Shown: one piece after another, positions 1-6,781 of the stretch | Layout of the letters: the number at the start of each line of letters is the position of its first letter | Position numbering within the stretch: position 1 is the stretch's first letter | DNA from: Thermoplasmata archaeon | Lineage (GTDB): Archaea; Thermoplasmatota; Thermoplasmata; Thermoplasmatales; Thermoplasmataceae | Length of the DNA: 11,172 bases | Assembly: GCA_021827885.1 (NCBI GenBank) | Contig: JAKAUD010000178.1 | Coordinates: 1 to 11,172, forward strand | Direction of reading: 5' to 3' | The notes under the pieces: model-generated | The model's database searches: none | What the model was told of the DNA's origin: nothing | What the model saw: only the letters and a program-made list of their open reading frames with translations | Translations under genes and position numbers: made by a program

Positions 1-151
1 TCATCTCAATGGTATCTTTAGAAAGAGGTTCTTCGTCCTCTGCCAGTTCTGAAAGTCTTCTTATGACTGAATCGTAAGACTCGTTTGGGTAGAGTCTCAA
101 AGCATTGAGCCTTTCCTTAAGGTCCCTTTTAATTTGGATAGTTGTCTCCAC
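1..151 (-). CDS. Antitoxin-like ribbon-helix-helix protein, N-terminal part (runs off left edge)
   Basis: Fifty codons are visible from a GTG start at 151 to the window edge, with no stop. The N-terminus has a short beta-strand-like segment (METTIQIKRDLKERL) followed by two amphipathic helices, including NESYDSVIRRLSELAEDEE. This is the layout of small archaeal ribbon-helix-helix/VapB-type antitoxins, which bind their own promoter as dimers and are usually followed by a RelE/ParE- or VapC-type toxin. A toxin gene would lie to the left, outside the window. The GTG start is chosen because the RHH strand begins right there and a TATA-like box lies 18-29 nt upstream, so the mRNA would be leaderless or nearly so. 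The gene is divergent from the large operon. The family call rests on the look of the sequence only; a stand-alone RHH regulator is the alternative. Confidence 0.6.
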   Translation of the reverse strand, partial: METTIQIKRDLKERLNALRLYPNESYDSVIRRLSELAEDEEPLSKDTIEM

Positions 152-168
152 AATGATGTAATTATACG

Positions 169-180
169 TATATAGTTAAA
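169..180 (-). promoter_or_regulatory. TATA-like promoter box of the antitoxin-like gene
   Basis: Read on the minus strand this is TTTAACTATATA, lying 18-29 nt before the GTG start at 151. That spacing fits an archaeal TATA box driving a leaderless or near-leaderless transcript. There is no Shine-Dalgarno-like stretch between box and start. No promoter test was possible. Confidence 0.5.
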
Positions 181-230
181 GTTTACTACAAGTATTTATA
201 ACAATATGTAGCAGCTTATGGTGCCATCCA

Positions 231-244
231 TTTAATTAATTAAA
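231..244. repeat. 14-bp perfect AT palindrome
   Basis: TTTAATTAATTAAA equals its own reverse complement. It lies 80-93 nt upstream of the antitoxin-like start. It could be an operator for a dimeric RHH protein, but in such AT-rich DNA a palindrome of this kind may arise by chance. Confidence 0.4.
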
Positions 245-465
245 CGAATTCCTGCCTATCCTTTTCCAATTCCAAAGAATATTAAGATTCCTAACATATA
301 AATGTTAAAATTTCAGATTTCTGGGGGAATCAGATAGGCACTTCTGGCACTTTTTAGCTTTATTCTCTTTTCCTTTGCCACGAATTCTAAGCAACTGAGA
401 CTCAGATTTCTAAGGTTTAGATAAGTCCAGAGAAAGCTTCTAACATTTATCAGGCTTTCTGTTCG

Positions 466-508
466 CAGTGATATGTGAAATATCTAATCGAGCTTTACAT
501 GATCACTG
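466..508. repeat. Small inverted repeat upstream of the operon
   Basis: CAGTGAT at 466-472 pairs with ATCACTG at 502-508, with a 29-nt spacer. A second small hairpin, GATAT-GTGAA-ATATC (470-484), overlaps the left arm. The element is about 120-160 nt upstream of the operon TATA box, so it could be a regulator site. Seven-base arms are also expected by chance, so the call is weak. Confidence 0.25.
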
Positions 509-625
509 ATTTCTTGTATGTGATGGTTTAATTATTAACACAATGACTGTGGCTCTTAACATGCCTGAAAATGGTAATAACACATTTGTTATTCTCAACA
601 TCAAAATTAGATACCGACTCATGTA

Positions 626-632
626 ATTTATA
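626..632 (+). promoter_or_regulatory. TATA-like box of the defence operon
   Basis: ATTTATA at 626-632 lies 26-32 nt before the ATG at 658, the position expected for an archaeal TATA box if transcription starts at or next to the start codon. No ribosome-binding site precedes that ATG. This supports a leaderless mRNA for the first gene and favours ATG 658 over the in-frame ATG at 571. It is the clearest promoter candidate for the whole plus-strand operon. Confidence 0.5.
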
Positions 633-657
633 CTTGAAGTCTTTCATAGTAATATAT

Positions 658-1341
658 ATGAACGACAATGAAGCGAAAGTATTTTTAAAAGATTTCCCAG
701 TTGATAATTTTGTTGACGCACTTCTTACTTGGTGGAACAAAGGGGGGAAAAGAGATTTTCCATGGAGAAGAACAAGCGACCCATACCTAGTTCTTATATC
801 TGAAATAATGCTTCACAGAACAAAAGCTAATCAAGTTGTTTCCATCTTTAATGATTTTGTGAAGAAATATCCAGATATTAGTTCAATAGAAAACTCATCT
901 GAAGTTGAGCTCTATCAATTACTGCGCCCATTGGGCCTTCATTGGAGAACGAAATTGATCAAGTCCATGGCAATCATCATTGTGAAAGATTATAATGGGA
1001 AAATACCTTTTGCATACAAAGATTTGGTTAGCCTTCCTGGCGTAAGCAATTATATTGCTTCAGCCACTCGTTGTTTTGCCTTTGGGAATAGAGAGATATT
1101 GTTAGATACGAATACTGTAAGGATTATCGGTAGAATATTTGGATTAAAGGTTGATGACTCGTCCAGAAGAAGTAAACTATTCAGAGATATACTTGATGGT
1201 ATAGTGCCTGACAGCAATTCCAGAGAGTTCAACTACGCACTTATCGACTTTGCCTCAAAGGTATGCATGCCTGATCCGTTGGACTCGATGTGCCCCCTTA
1301 CTGCGTTTTGTATTTTTATATCTCTATTAAGAAAAATTTAA
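658..1341 (+). CDS. MutY/Mig-like HhH-GPD DNA glycosylase, probable T/U:G mismatch repair enzyme
   Basis: This 227-aa protein of the endonuclease III/MutY superfamily would remove a mispaired base from DNA. WWNKGGKRDFPWRR (25-38) is the usual MutY/Mig entry. SEIMLHRTKANQV (48-60) holds Glu49, at the position of MutY's catalytic Glu. The helix-hairpin-helix LPGVSNY (126-132) has Tyr132 where EndoIII has its catalytic Lys and MutY a Ser. LLDTNTVRIIGR (148-159) carries catalytic Asp150. Tyr at the Lys position is the mark of archaeal Mig (Tyr126, Asp144 in Mig.Mth), which attacks T or U opposite G, and the 18-residue Tyr-Asp spacing is the same. Length also matches Mig (about 220 aa). The C-terminal iron-sulfur motif is odd: only Cys203, Cys212 and Cys218 are present, with Asp209 at the second-cysteine place. 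Start 658 is preferred because a TATA box lies 26-32 nt upstream. It heads an operon that ends with a cytosine-C5 methyltransferase, which suggests repair of deaminated m5C. A MutY-type A:G role is less likely but not excluded. Confidence 0.85.
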   Translation: MNDNEAKVFLKDFPVDNFVDALLTWWNKGGKRDFPWRRTSDPYLVLISEIMLHRTKANQVVSIFNDFVKKYPDISSIENSSEVELYQLLRPLGLHWRTKLIKSMAIIIVKDYNGKIPFAYKDLVSLPGVSNYIASATRCFAFGNREILLDTNTVRIIGRIFGLKVDDSSRRSKLFRDILDGIVPDSNSREFNYALIDFASKVCMPDPLDSMCPLTAFCIFISLLRKI

Positions 1342-1370
1342 TAACTAATTGCAAATTTAATTTTCTAAAG

Positions 1371-2897
1371 ATGACCGAGGATTACGATCTTGTTGAACCA
1401 CATGCTGCTATCATGATAGAGTCTCTCAGGGCATTTGGGTATGACCTCCGCACTGCCATAGCTGATTTAATTGATAATAGTATTACTGCTGGTGCTGAAA
1501 ATATATGGCTGGATTTTCACTGGAATGAAACAGAATCTTACATACGAGTTACTGACGATGGAGCTGGCATGAATGAGCAAAATTTGGTTGAAGCAATGCG
1601 TCCCGGTAGCAAGAATCCACTAGACAGCAGAGAAGATACTGACCTAGGAAGATTTGGCCTTGGAATGAAAACTGCATCCTTCTCTCAATGTAAGCGAATG
1701 ACTGTTGCGTCAAGGCCTCCGAATGGTTCTTTGTCGGTAAGAAGATGGGACCTCGATTTTGTAGCAAAAGAGGATAAATGGTCGCTCTTGAAAACTCCGG
1801 CACCTGGGTCAGAACAATATTTTGACAAATTAAATAGAATAGAACACGGAACCACCGTACTTTGGGAAGTGTTGGATCGTGTTGTTGGAAATATTTCAGT
1901 AAATGACAATAAAGCTTCCAGCCAGTTTTACAGGAATGTGAAGATAGTACAAAACTATCTATCTATGGTTTTTCACAGATATATGGAAGGCGGCAAACAA
2001 CAACTTAAGATTTTTTTGAATGGAGACGATGAAGCCCACAGAATAGTTCCATGGGACCCGTTTTCAGAGAATTCAAGCGCTATCATCGATTTTCCTGAAG
2101 AGTCTATACCATATGCCGGTGGTCAAGTAAAAATAAAAGGTTTTGTGCTACCTCATAAAGACAAAATATCTGAAAAAGAATATTTAGAACTCGCGGGTAC
2201 AGAAGGTTGGCCTGCTCAACAAGGTTTCTATATTTACCGAAATAAGAGACTCTTGCTATACGGGAGCTGGTTAGGGTTGGGAGATAATGTTGCTTGGACA
2301 AAAGAGGAACAATTCAAGCTTGCTAGAATCAGGATCGATATCCCAAATTCACAGGACATAGATTGGCAAATCGATGTTAAGAAATCAACTGCCAGACCTC
2401 CACTTGCGATACGGGAGCGCCTTAGAGACCTTGCAAAAAAAGTACGAGACCAAGCTAGAAATGTGTTTGCTTACAGAGGTACTTATGGATCTAGGATTAC
2501 GAAACTACCTCTTAGAAGAGCTTGGTATTCTGTGTATTATAAAGGATCACACTCATACAAGATAGACCGAAAACATCCTCTCGTTAAACAAGTACTGGAT
2601 CTGGATACGAATTACAAACCTTTGATTGAGGCTATGCTAATCACACTAGAAGAAACCGTACCAATACAACAAATATGGCTTGATTCTGCAGAGAGATCCG
2701 ACGAATCTTCGAAGCCTTTTGTTGACGCAGACCAGACAAAAATAGAGAGGGTAATTGAATTAACTTATAGGGCACTACATGATAAAGAAGGGTTCTCGAT
2801 TGAAGCCACAAAACAGTACCTGAAATCCATGGATGCCTTTATAGATTATCCAGATGTGGTTGAGAAAGTGGTGTCAAATTTAGGAGAATCAATATGA
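1371..2897 (+). CDS. GHKL ATPase of the MutL/MORC type (HATPase_c_3) from a Z1-type defence system
   Basis: This 508-aa cytoplasmic ATPase shows the Bergerat (GHKL) ATP fold at its N-terminus. The N-box is ADLIDNSITAGA (31-42), motif I is TDDGAGM (61-67), and motif II is GRFGLGMKTAS (93-103). A later GTTVLW supplies the Thr-type motif. GFYIYRNKRLLL (about 285-296) and DWQIDVKKSTARPP (about 331-344) belong to the following S5-like domain, which in MutL supplies a Lys contacting the gamma-phosphate. The C-terminal 150 residues are helical and unrecognised. Such proteins dimerise on ATP binding and can clamp DNA. In this gene set they are presumed to sense or remodel DNA together with Z1. The general-base Glu of MutL's N-box is Asp32 here. 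ATG 1371 is chosen because family similarity (EPHAAIMIESLRAFGY) starts right after it; the open frame back to 1290 overlaps the upstream gene and shows no motif. The gene sits 29 bp after the glycosylase and overlaps Z1 by ATGA. Confidence 0.9.
   Translation: MTEDYDLVEPHAAIMIESLRAFGYDLRTAIADLIDNSITAGAENIWLDFHWNETESYIRVTDDGAGMNEQNLVEAMRPGSKNPLDSREDTDLGRFGLGMKTASFSQCKRMTVASRPPNGSLSVRRWDLDFVAKEDKWSLLKTPAPGSEQYFDKLNRIEHGTTVLWEVLDRVVGNISVNDNKASSQFYRNVKIVQNYLSMVFHRYMEGGKQQLKIFLNGDDEAHRIVPWDPFSENSSAIIDFPEESIPYAGGQVKIKGFVLPHKDKISEKEYLELAGTEGWPAQQGFYIYRNKRLLLYGSWLGLGDNVAWTKEEQFKLARIRIDIPNSQDIDWQIDVKKSTARPPLAIRERLRDLAKKVRDQARNVFAYRGTYGSRITKLPLRRAWYSVYYKGSHSYKIDRKHPLVKQVLDLDTNYKPLIEAMLITLEETVPIQQIWLDSAERSDESSKPFVDADQTKIERVIELTYRALHDKEGFSIEATKQYLKSMDAFIDYPDVVEKVVSNLGESI
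2882..2886 (+). promoter_or_regulatory. Ribosome-binding site of the Z1 gene
   Basis: AGGAG at 2882-2886, seven nt before ATG 2894, is the best Shine-Dalgarno match in the operon. It lies inside the end of the ATPase gene. Together with the 4-nt ATGA overlap, it suggests coupled translation of the ATPase and Z1 proteins. Confidence 0.6.
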
Positions 2898-5758
2898 CCA
2901 TAGATTTTGACTTGGCTCGTACCCTTGCACAGAGTATGATCAGCTTTGTTAGAGAGAAGGAAAAAGATAAAGATATGGGAGAAATTATAAGTGAACAGGT
3001 AGACAAAGTCATAAATATGCTTTCAGGAAACTCTGAATCTCTTGACAGAGAACAATTGATAAAGGAGCTTGAAACAATATTTAGCACTTGGATTGGGGAA
3101 GCTATAACTTTGGAAGGCAAGGATAACCATGAACCGTGGCTATTTAACAAACGGCAAGACATAGACTGGCGTTATTGGAGAAGGTATAAACAATACTTGC
3201 AAAAAAACGGGTGGGCTGAAGCTACCTTAGAAAAACTTGATAAATTGACAGATGATACTTTAGGACGTTTAGAAGATCCAACAAAAAAGGGAGCTTGGGA
3301 TAGAAGAGGAGTAATAGTTGGACACGTTCAGTCAGGTAAGACATCAAATTATATTGGTCTCATAAATAAGGCTGCTGACGCAGGATATAAATTAATTATT
3401 GTATTAACTGGAATGCACGATAACCTGAGAAGCCAAACCCAAATGAGACTTGACGAAGGTTTTCTCGGTTATGATAGTGGGACAAGAACTTTAGATTCAA
3501 GTAACAAAGTTCAAATCGTTGGCGTGGGTAAAATTGACCCAAGTGTAAAACGCCCGGATACAATAACAACTAGGCTACCAAAGGGAGATTTTAGAAGATC
3601 AGTCGCAGAACACTTCAATATAAATCCGGGGGGTAATCCACTCCTTTTCGTTTTGAAAAAAAATGGTAATGTTTTGAAAAACTTACTTGACTGGGTTGAA
3701 TGGGCAACCACAAACACAGATGAAAGTGGAAGGAAAATAGTTTCCGGAGTCCCCTTGCTGGTGATCGATGATGAGTCAGATTGGGGTTCGATCGATACGA
3801 GAGATGAAGTAATCGGATCCGATGGAAAGCCAGACCTTGAACATTCGCCTACAATCCTTAATGGCCGAATAAGAGAACTCCTTTTTTCTTTTGAACAATC
3901 AGCCTACTTAGGTTATACTGCAACTCCTTTTGCGAACATTTTCATTCATGAAGGGGCAAAAACAAAGAATTTTGGAGAAGATTTGTTTCCTCGAAGCTTC
4001 ATAACTTCCCTCCCGTATCCTTCAAATTATATAAGCCCATCTTATTACTTTGGGATATCTGAGGACGATATCGAAATTGAAAAACCAAGGAGAGAACTCC
4101 CCATTTTTAGAATTATTCATGATAATGCCAAAACACAGGATTTGTCAGAAAGAGAAGGGTGGATACCGCCAATTCATGATAGCTACCATGTTCCGAGATA
4201 TAAGGGAGACGCCAGAATCCCACCATCTCTGAGAGAAGCATTGCTTTCTTTCATTCTGGTTTGTGCTGCTCGCACTGCTAGAGGGCAGATTCCATCGCAT
4301 AACTCTATGTTGGTGCACGTTACAAAGTTCGTAAATGTACAGAAGCAGATCTATGACCAGATCTTTAATGAGTTAATGGATATACAAAACCGAGTTAAAT
4401 ATGAAGATTCTGGTTCTAAGAACTCAGTATTGAATGAACTCAAAAAACTGTGGGAAGATGATTTTGTCAAAACTACGGAATGGTTCAACGAAACAGAATA
4501 TTCAGTCATTAAGTGGCCAATTTTGAGCGCTTATATTTTGAAGTCGCTATCTTCAATCCAGATAAAACAAATCAATGGGACATCTGCTGATATTTTAGAT
4601 TACTCCCAATATAGAAATGCTGGTTTAAACGTAATAGTAATAGGTGGAGATAAATTGTCTAGGGGGCTAACTCTTGAAGGTTTATCAATAAGTTACTTCT
4701 TGAGATCGTCTAAAATGTATGACACGTTAATGCAAATGGGCAGGTGGTTTGGCTATCGCCCCGGCTATCTTGATCTATGCAGGTTATACACTTCCGCAGA
4801 GTTAAAAGAGTGGCTGTACTTAATAACCAAAGCTAATGAAGAACTCAGACACGAGTTAGAATACATGGCCATTATTGGAGGTACTCCAATAGATTATGGA
4901 TTAAGAATCAGATCGGATTCAGAATTACTCATCACTTCCCGAGTAAAAATGAGACATGGTATGTCCTTGCAGTTAACATTCTCTGGAAGTATTTCAGAAA
5001 CAATTTCCTTTTACAAAGACAAAGCAAAAAATGATGTGAATTTGGTCGCCTTGGAAAATTTTGTTAATAATATTAACAGAGATGGTATCAAACCTGAGCA
5101 GAATCCAATCAGAAAGAGAACACAAGGGGGAACCCAATCCTGGGAAGGAAGCTATTATTGGAATAATGTTTCGGCAGAAAATATAAAACGCTTCTTGGAA
5201 CAGTATATTACACACTACTCCAGTCACAAAGTTGATTGCAAGCTTCTCCAAACTTATATCAAAAATCAGAATGAGAATGGTGACCTTACAAAATGGACTG
5301 TGATCATTCCTTCCGGCTCTTCCAAAAAGTACTACAATTTGAGTGGATGCGGTAAAATAAGATTAGTCAGAAGAGCATGGGATAAAGATCAGGTTACGTC
5401 ATTGTCAGATCATCTATCCATAGGGAGGCTTGTTAGTCCGAGAGATGAATCTATTGATCTAACAAATGAAGAATATGCTGAAGCTTTAAAACGTACGACC
5501 TCAGAATGGAAATTAAACAAGGAAGGGTCTAGAAGAAAGAAAGCCCCTGAGGTACCAAGCGGAATTTCGATCAGGAATATTAGAAATCGTAAAAATGGAT
5601 TGATGCTAATATATTTGCTTGAATCCCCATCGGATGAGGAATATGGAGACAAACCACTTGTAGCATTTGCTTTGAGTTTTCCGGGGAATCCTAACGATAA
5701 AAAAGTCACTTATGTGGTCAACAATGTTTACTACAGACAAGAAATGGGTATTGCTTGA
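2894..5758 (+). CDS. Z1-domain superfamily-2 helicase-like ATPase (putative endonuclease/translocase)
   Basis: This 954-aa protein carries the Z1 family signature. After a helical N-terminus (1-130), the P-loop GHVQSGKTSN spans 143-152 (Gly143, Gly148, Lys149, Thr150). Walker B is LLVIDDESDWGS (288-299), with Asp292, Asp293 and Glu294. Motif III is GYTATPFANIF (340-350). The second RecA-like half has GGDKLSRGLTLEG (584-596, motif V) and QMGRWFGYR (614-622, motif VI with the arginine finger region). All core residues look intact, so it should hydrolyse ATP and probably moves on or remodels DNA. Databases often label Z1 proteins endonucleases, but I see no nuclease motif. The C-terminal 300 residues, with many Trp/Tyr and basic residues, are unassigned. 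It starts inside the stop of the GHKL gene and ends 3 nt before the nuclease gene, fitting one complex made in fixed proportion. Confidence 0.92.
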   Translation: MTIDFDLARTLAQSMISFVREKEKDKDMGEIISEQVDKVINMLSGNSESLDREQLIKELETIFSTWIGEAITLEGKDNHEPWLFNKRQDIDWRYWRRYKQYLQKNGWAEATLEKLDKLTDDTLGRLEDPTKKGAWDRRGVIVGHVQSGKTSNYIGLINKAADAGYKLIIVLTGMHDNLRSQTQMRLDEGFLGYDSGTRTLDSSNKVQIVGVGKIDPSVKRPDTITTRLPKGDFRRSVAEHFNINPGGNPLLFVLKKNGNVLKNLLDWVEWATTNTDESGRKIVSGVPLLVIDDESDWGSIDTRDEVIGSDGKPDLEHSPTILNGRIRELLFSFEQSAYLGYTATPFANIFIHEGAKTKNFGEDLFPRSFITSLPYPSNYISPSYYFGISEDDIEIEKPRRELPIFRIIHDNAKTQDLSEREGWIPPIHDSYHVPRYKGDARIPPSLREALLSFILVCAARTARGQIPSHNSMLVHVTKFVNVQKQIYDQIFNELMDIQNRVKYEDSGSKNSVLNELKKLWEDDFVKTTEWFNETEYSVIKWPILSAYILKSLSSIQIKQINGTSADILDYSQYRNAGLNVIVIGGDKLSRGLTLEGLSISYFLRSSKMYDTLMQMGRWFGYRPGYLDLCRLYTSAELKEWLYLITKANEELRHELEYMAIIGGTPIDYGLRIRSDSELLITSRVKMRHGMSLQLTFSGSISETISFYKDKAKNDVNLVALENFVNNINRDGIKPEQNPIRKRTQGGTQSWEGSYYWNNVSAENIKRFLEQYITHYSSHKVDCKLLQTYIKNQNENGDLTKWTVIIPSGSSKKYYNLSGCGKIRLVRRAWDKDQVTSLSDHLSIGRLVSPRDESIDLTNEEYAEALKRTTSEWKLNKEGSRRKKAPEVPSGISIRNIRNRKNGLMLIYLLESPSDEEYGDKPLVAFALSFPGNPNDKKVTYVVNNVYYRQEMGIA

Positions 5759-5761
5759 AAT

Positions 5762-6781
5762 ATGTTTGATATAGGAATAATCTGGGATGAGTTAGAAAGA
5801 AATAACGACTTCGAATCAGGATACGTAAGACTGCGTGTAGAACCGAAAGCAAGTTGTGACATATTTGTTGCCCTGAAAAAGCCGGGAAATGCTCATTGTC
5901 TTCTTATAGAGGTAAATCAAACGTCTGTTCCACGTGGAGTGCACTATCCACAATCAAGCTGCTTCGAAGTTTTTTCCAATACACTTGCCTCTCAACCTAT
6001 TAATAAAGTAAGGCTTACATTGATACTGAAAGACGCCCAATATTCTGACGTCTTCGACGCTTTAATATTGGATCAAGTGAAACACATTTTAAGCAAAGAA
6101 GACCAAAAGGTGGCAACGAAGGAGTTTGTTTCCAGACTAGTAAAGTGGCAATCATTCTTTCGGAGCTTTTCTGAGGGTCTTAGTATTGAGGCACAAAAGG
6201 GGCTGTATGGTGAATTATGGTTCCTAAGATATGTTCTCATTCCAAAACTGGGTGAGTATAATTCTATCCTTTCGTGGACTGGTCCCTCAGGTTCTAATCA
6301 AGATTTTCAAATTCCTAACTGTGCAATCGAAATTAAAACCACATCCGGGATGGAAAACAATGTTCATATTTCAAATAAAAGGCAACTCGATAACGTAGGT
6401 TTGAGAAAATTGTATTTAGGACACATTTCAGTTGAGGCAGGATTAAACGGTACTCAATCTCTGAATGACCTAATAGATGAAATTAAGCAATTATTACATG
6501 AAAAATGTGAAATATGTATTTCTATGTTTGAAGAGAAACTGATGGAATCTGGATATCTGAATGTTCATCGAAGTAGATATGTAGACATGAAATATATTAT
6601 TCGAGAAGCCAACTACTATGATATAAAAAATAATTTTCCTAGGATTATTGAGGCTAACATAATGTATGGCATTGGAGAAGTTCACTATTCTATCGACTTA
6701 GCATCATGCGAAACTTACAAGATATCTTTTGAAGATCTTTCTCAAAATTTGTTGGAAGCACGTGATACAAATGGAACGTAA
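5762..6781 (+). CDS. PD-(D/E)XK nuclease, DUF4420 family
   Basis: This 339-aa protein is the likely DNA-cutting subunit. The C-terminal half has restriction-endonuclease-fold features: Glu151 in KGLYGELWFL (147-155), Asp181 in SNQDFQI, then the core Glu190-Ile-Lys192 in CAIEIKTTSG (187-196), and Gln208 in ISNKRQLD (203-210). This E-D-ExK-Q order and its spacing fit the PD-(D/E)XK motif proteins that accompany Z1 genes. The N-terminal 140 residues are beta-rich and look like a separate recognition or docking domain. All expected metal and catalytic residues are present, so an active nuclease is inferred. The gene starts 3 nt after the Z1 stop, with no strong ribosome-binding site, and overlaps the AIPR gene by 11 nt. 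Target sequence or structure cannot be read from the sequence. Confidence 0.85.
   Translation: MFDIGIIWDELERNNDFESGYVRLRVEPKASCDIFVALKKPGNAHCLLIEVNQTSVPRGVHYPQSSCFEVFSNTLASQPINKVRLTLILKDAQYSDVFDALILDQVKHILSKEDQKVATKEFVSRLVKWQSFFRSFSEGLSIEAQKGLYGELWFLRYVLIPKLGEYNSILSWTGPSGSNQDFQIPNCAIEIKTTSGMENNVHISNKRQLDNVGLRKLYLGHISVEAGLNGTQSLNDLIDEIKQLLHEKCEICISMFEEKLMESGYLNVHRSRYVDMKYIIREANYYDIKNNFPRIIEANIMYGIGEVHYSIDLASCETYKISFEDLSQNLLEARDTNGT
6762..6766 (+). promoter_or_regulatory. Ribosome-binding site deciding the AIPR start
   Basis: GTGAT at 6762-6766 pairs with the archaeal 16S 3' end (part of GGAGGTGAT) and lies four nt before ATG 6771. It favours that start over the upstream in-frame ATG at 6729, which would overlap the nuclease gene by 53 nt. 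Confidence 0.5.

Larger units (their letters stand above)
181..625. other. Divergent intergenic spacer, no gene seen
   Basis: I see no convincing coding region here; the reading frames that cross it are short and show no family motif. It separates the divergent antitoxin-like gene from the defence-type operon. It holds a 14-bp AT palindrome at 231-244, a repeated 10-mer TCAGATTTCT at 313-322 and 402-411, and a small inverted repeat at 466-508. Archaeal promoters do not need this much room, so the spacer may hold operators, a small RNA or decayed sequence. None of these is shown by the sequence. Confidence 0.5.

Noticed and set aside
571..657. N-terminal extension of the glycosylase from ATG 571
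   Set aside because: The extra 29 residues show no family similarity, would overlap the TATA-like box at 626-632, and start 658 gives the usual Mig length.
528..740. Minus-strand ORF of 70 codons across the operon promoter
   Set aside because: It overlaps the promoter and glycosylase start on the other strand, has no family motif and no ribosome-binding evidence; it looks like a shadow frame.
1290..1370. Upstream start of the GHKL ATPase at 1290
   Set aside because: It would overlap the glycosylase by 52 nt with residues unlike the family; the family pattern begins just after ATG 1371.
6729..6770. Upstream start of the AIPR gene
   Set aside because: ATG 6771 has a GTGAT ribosome-binding site at the right distance and a shorter overlap with the nuclease gene.
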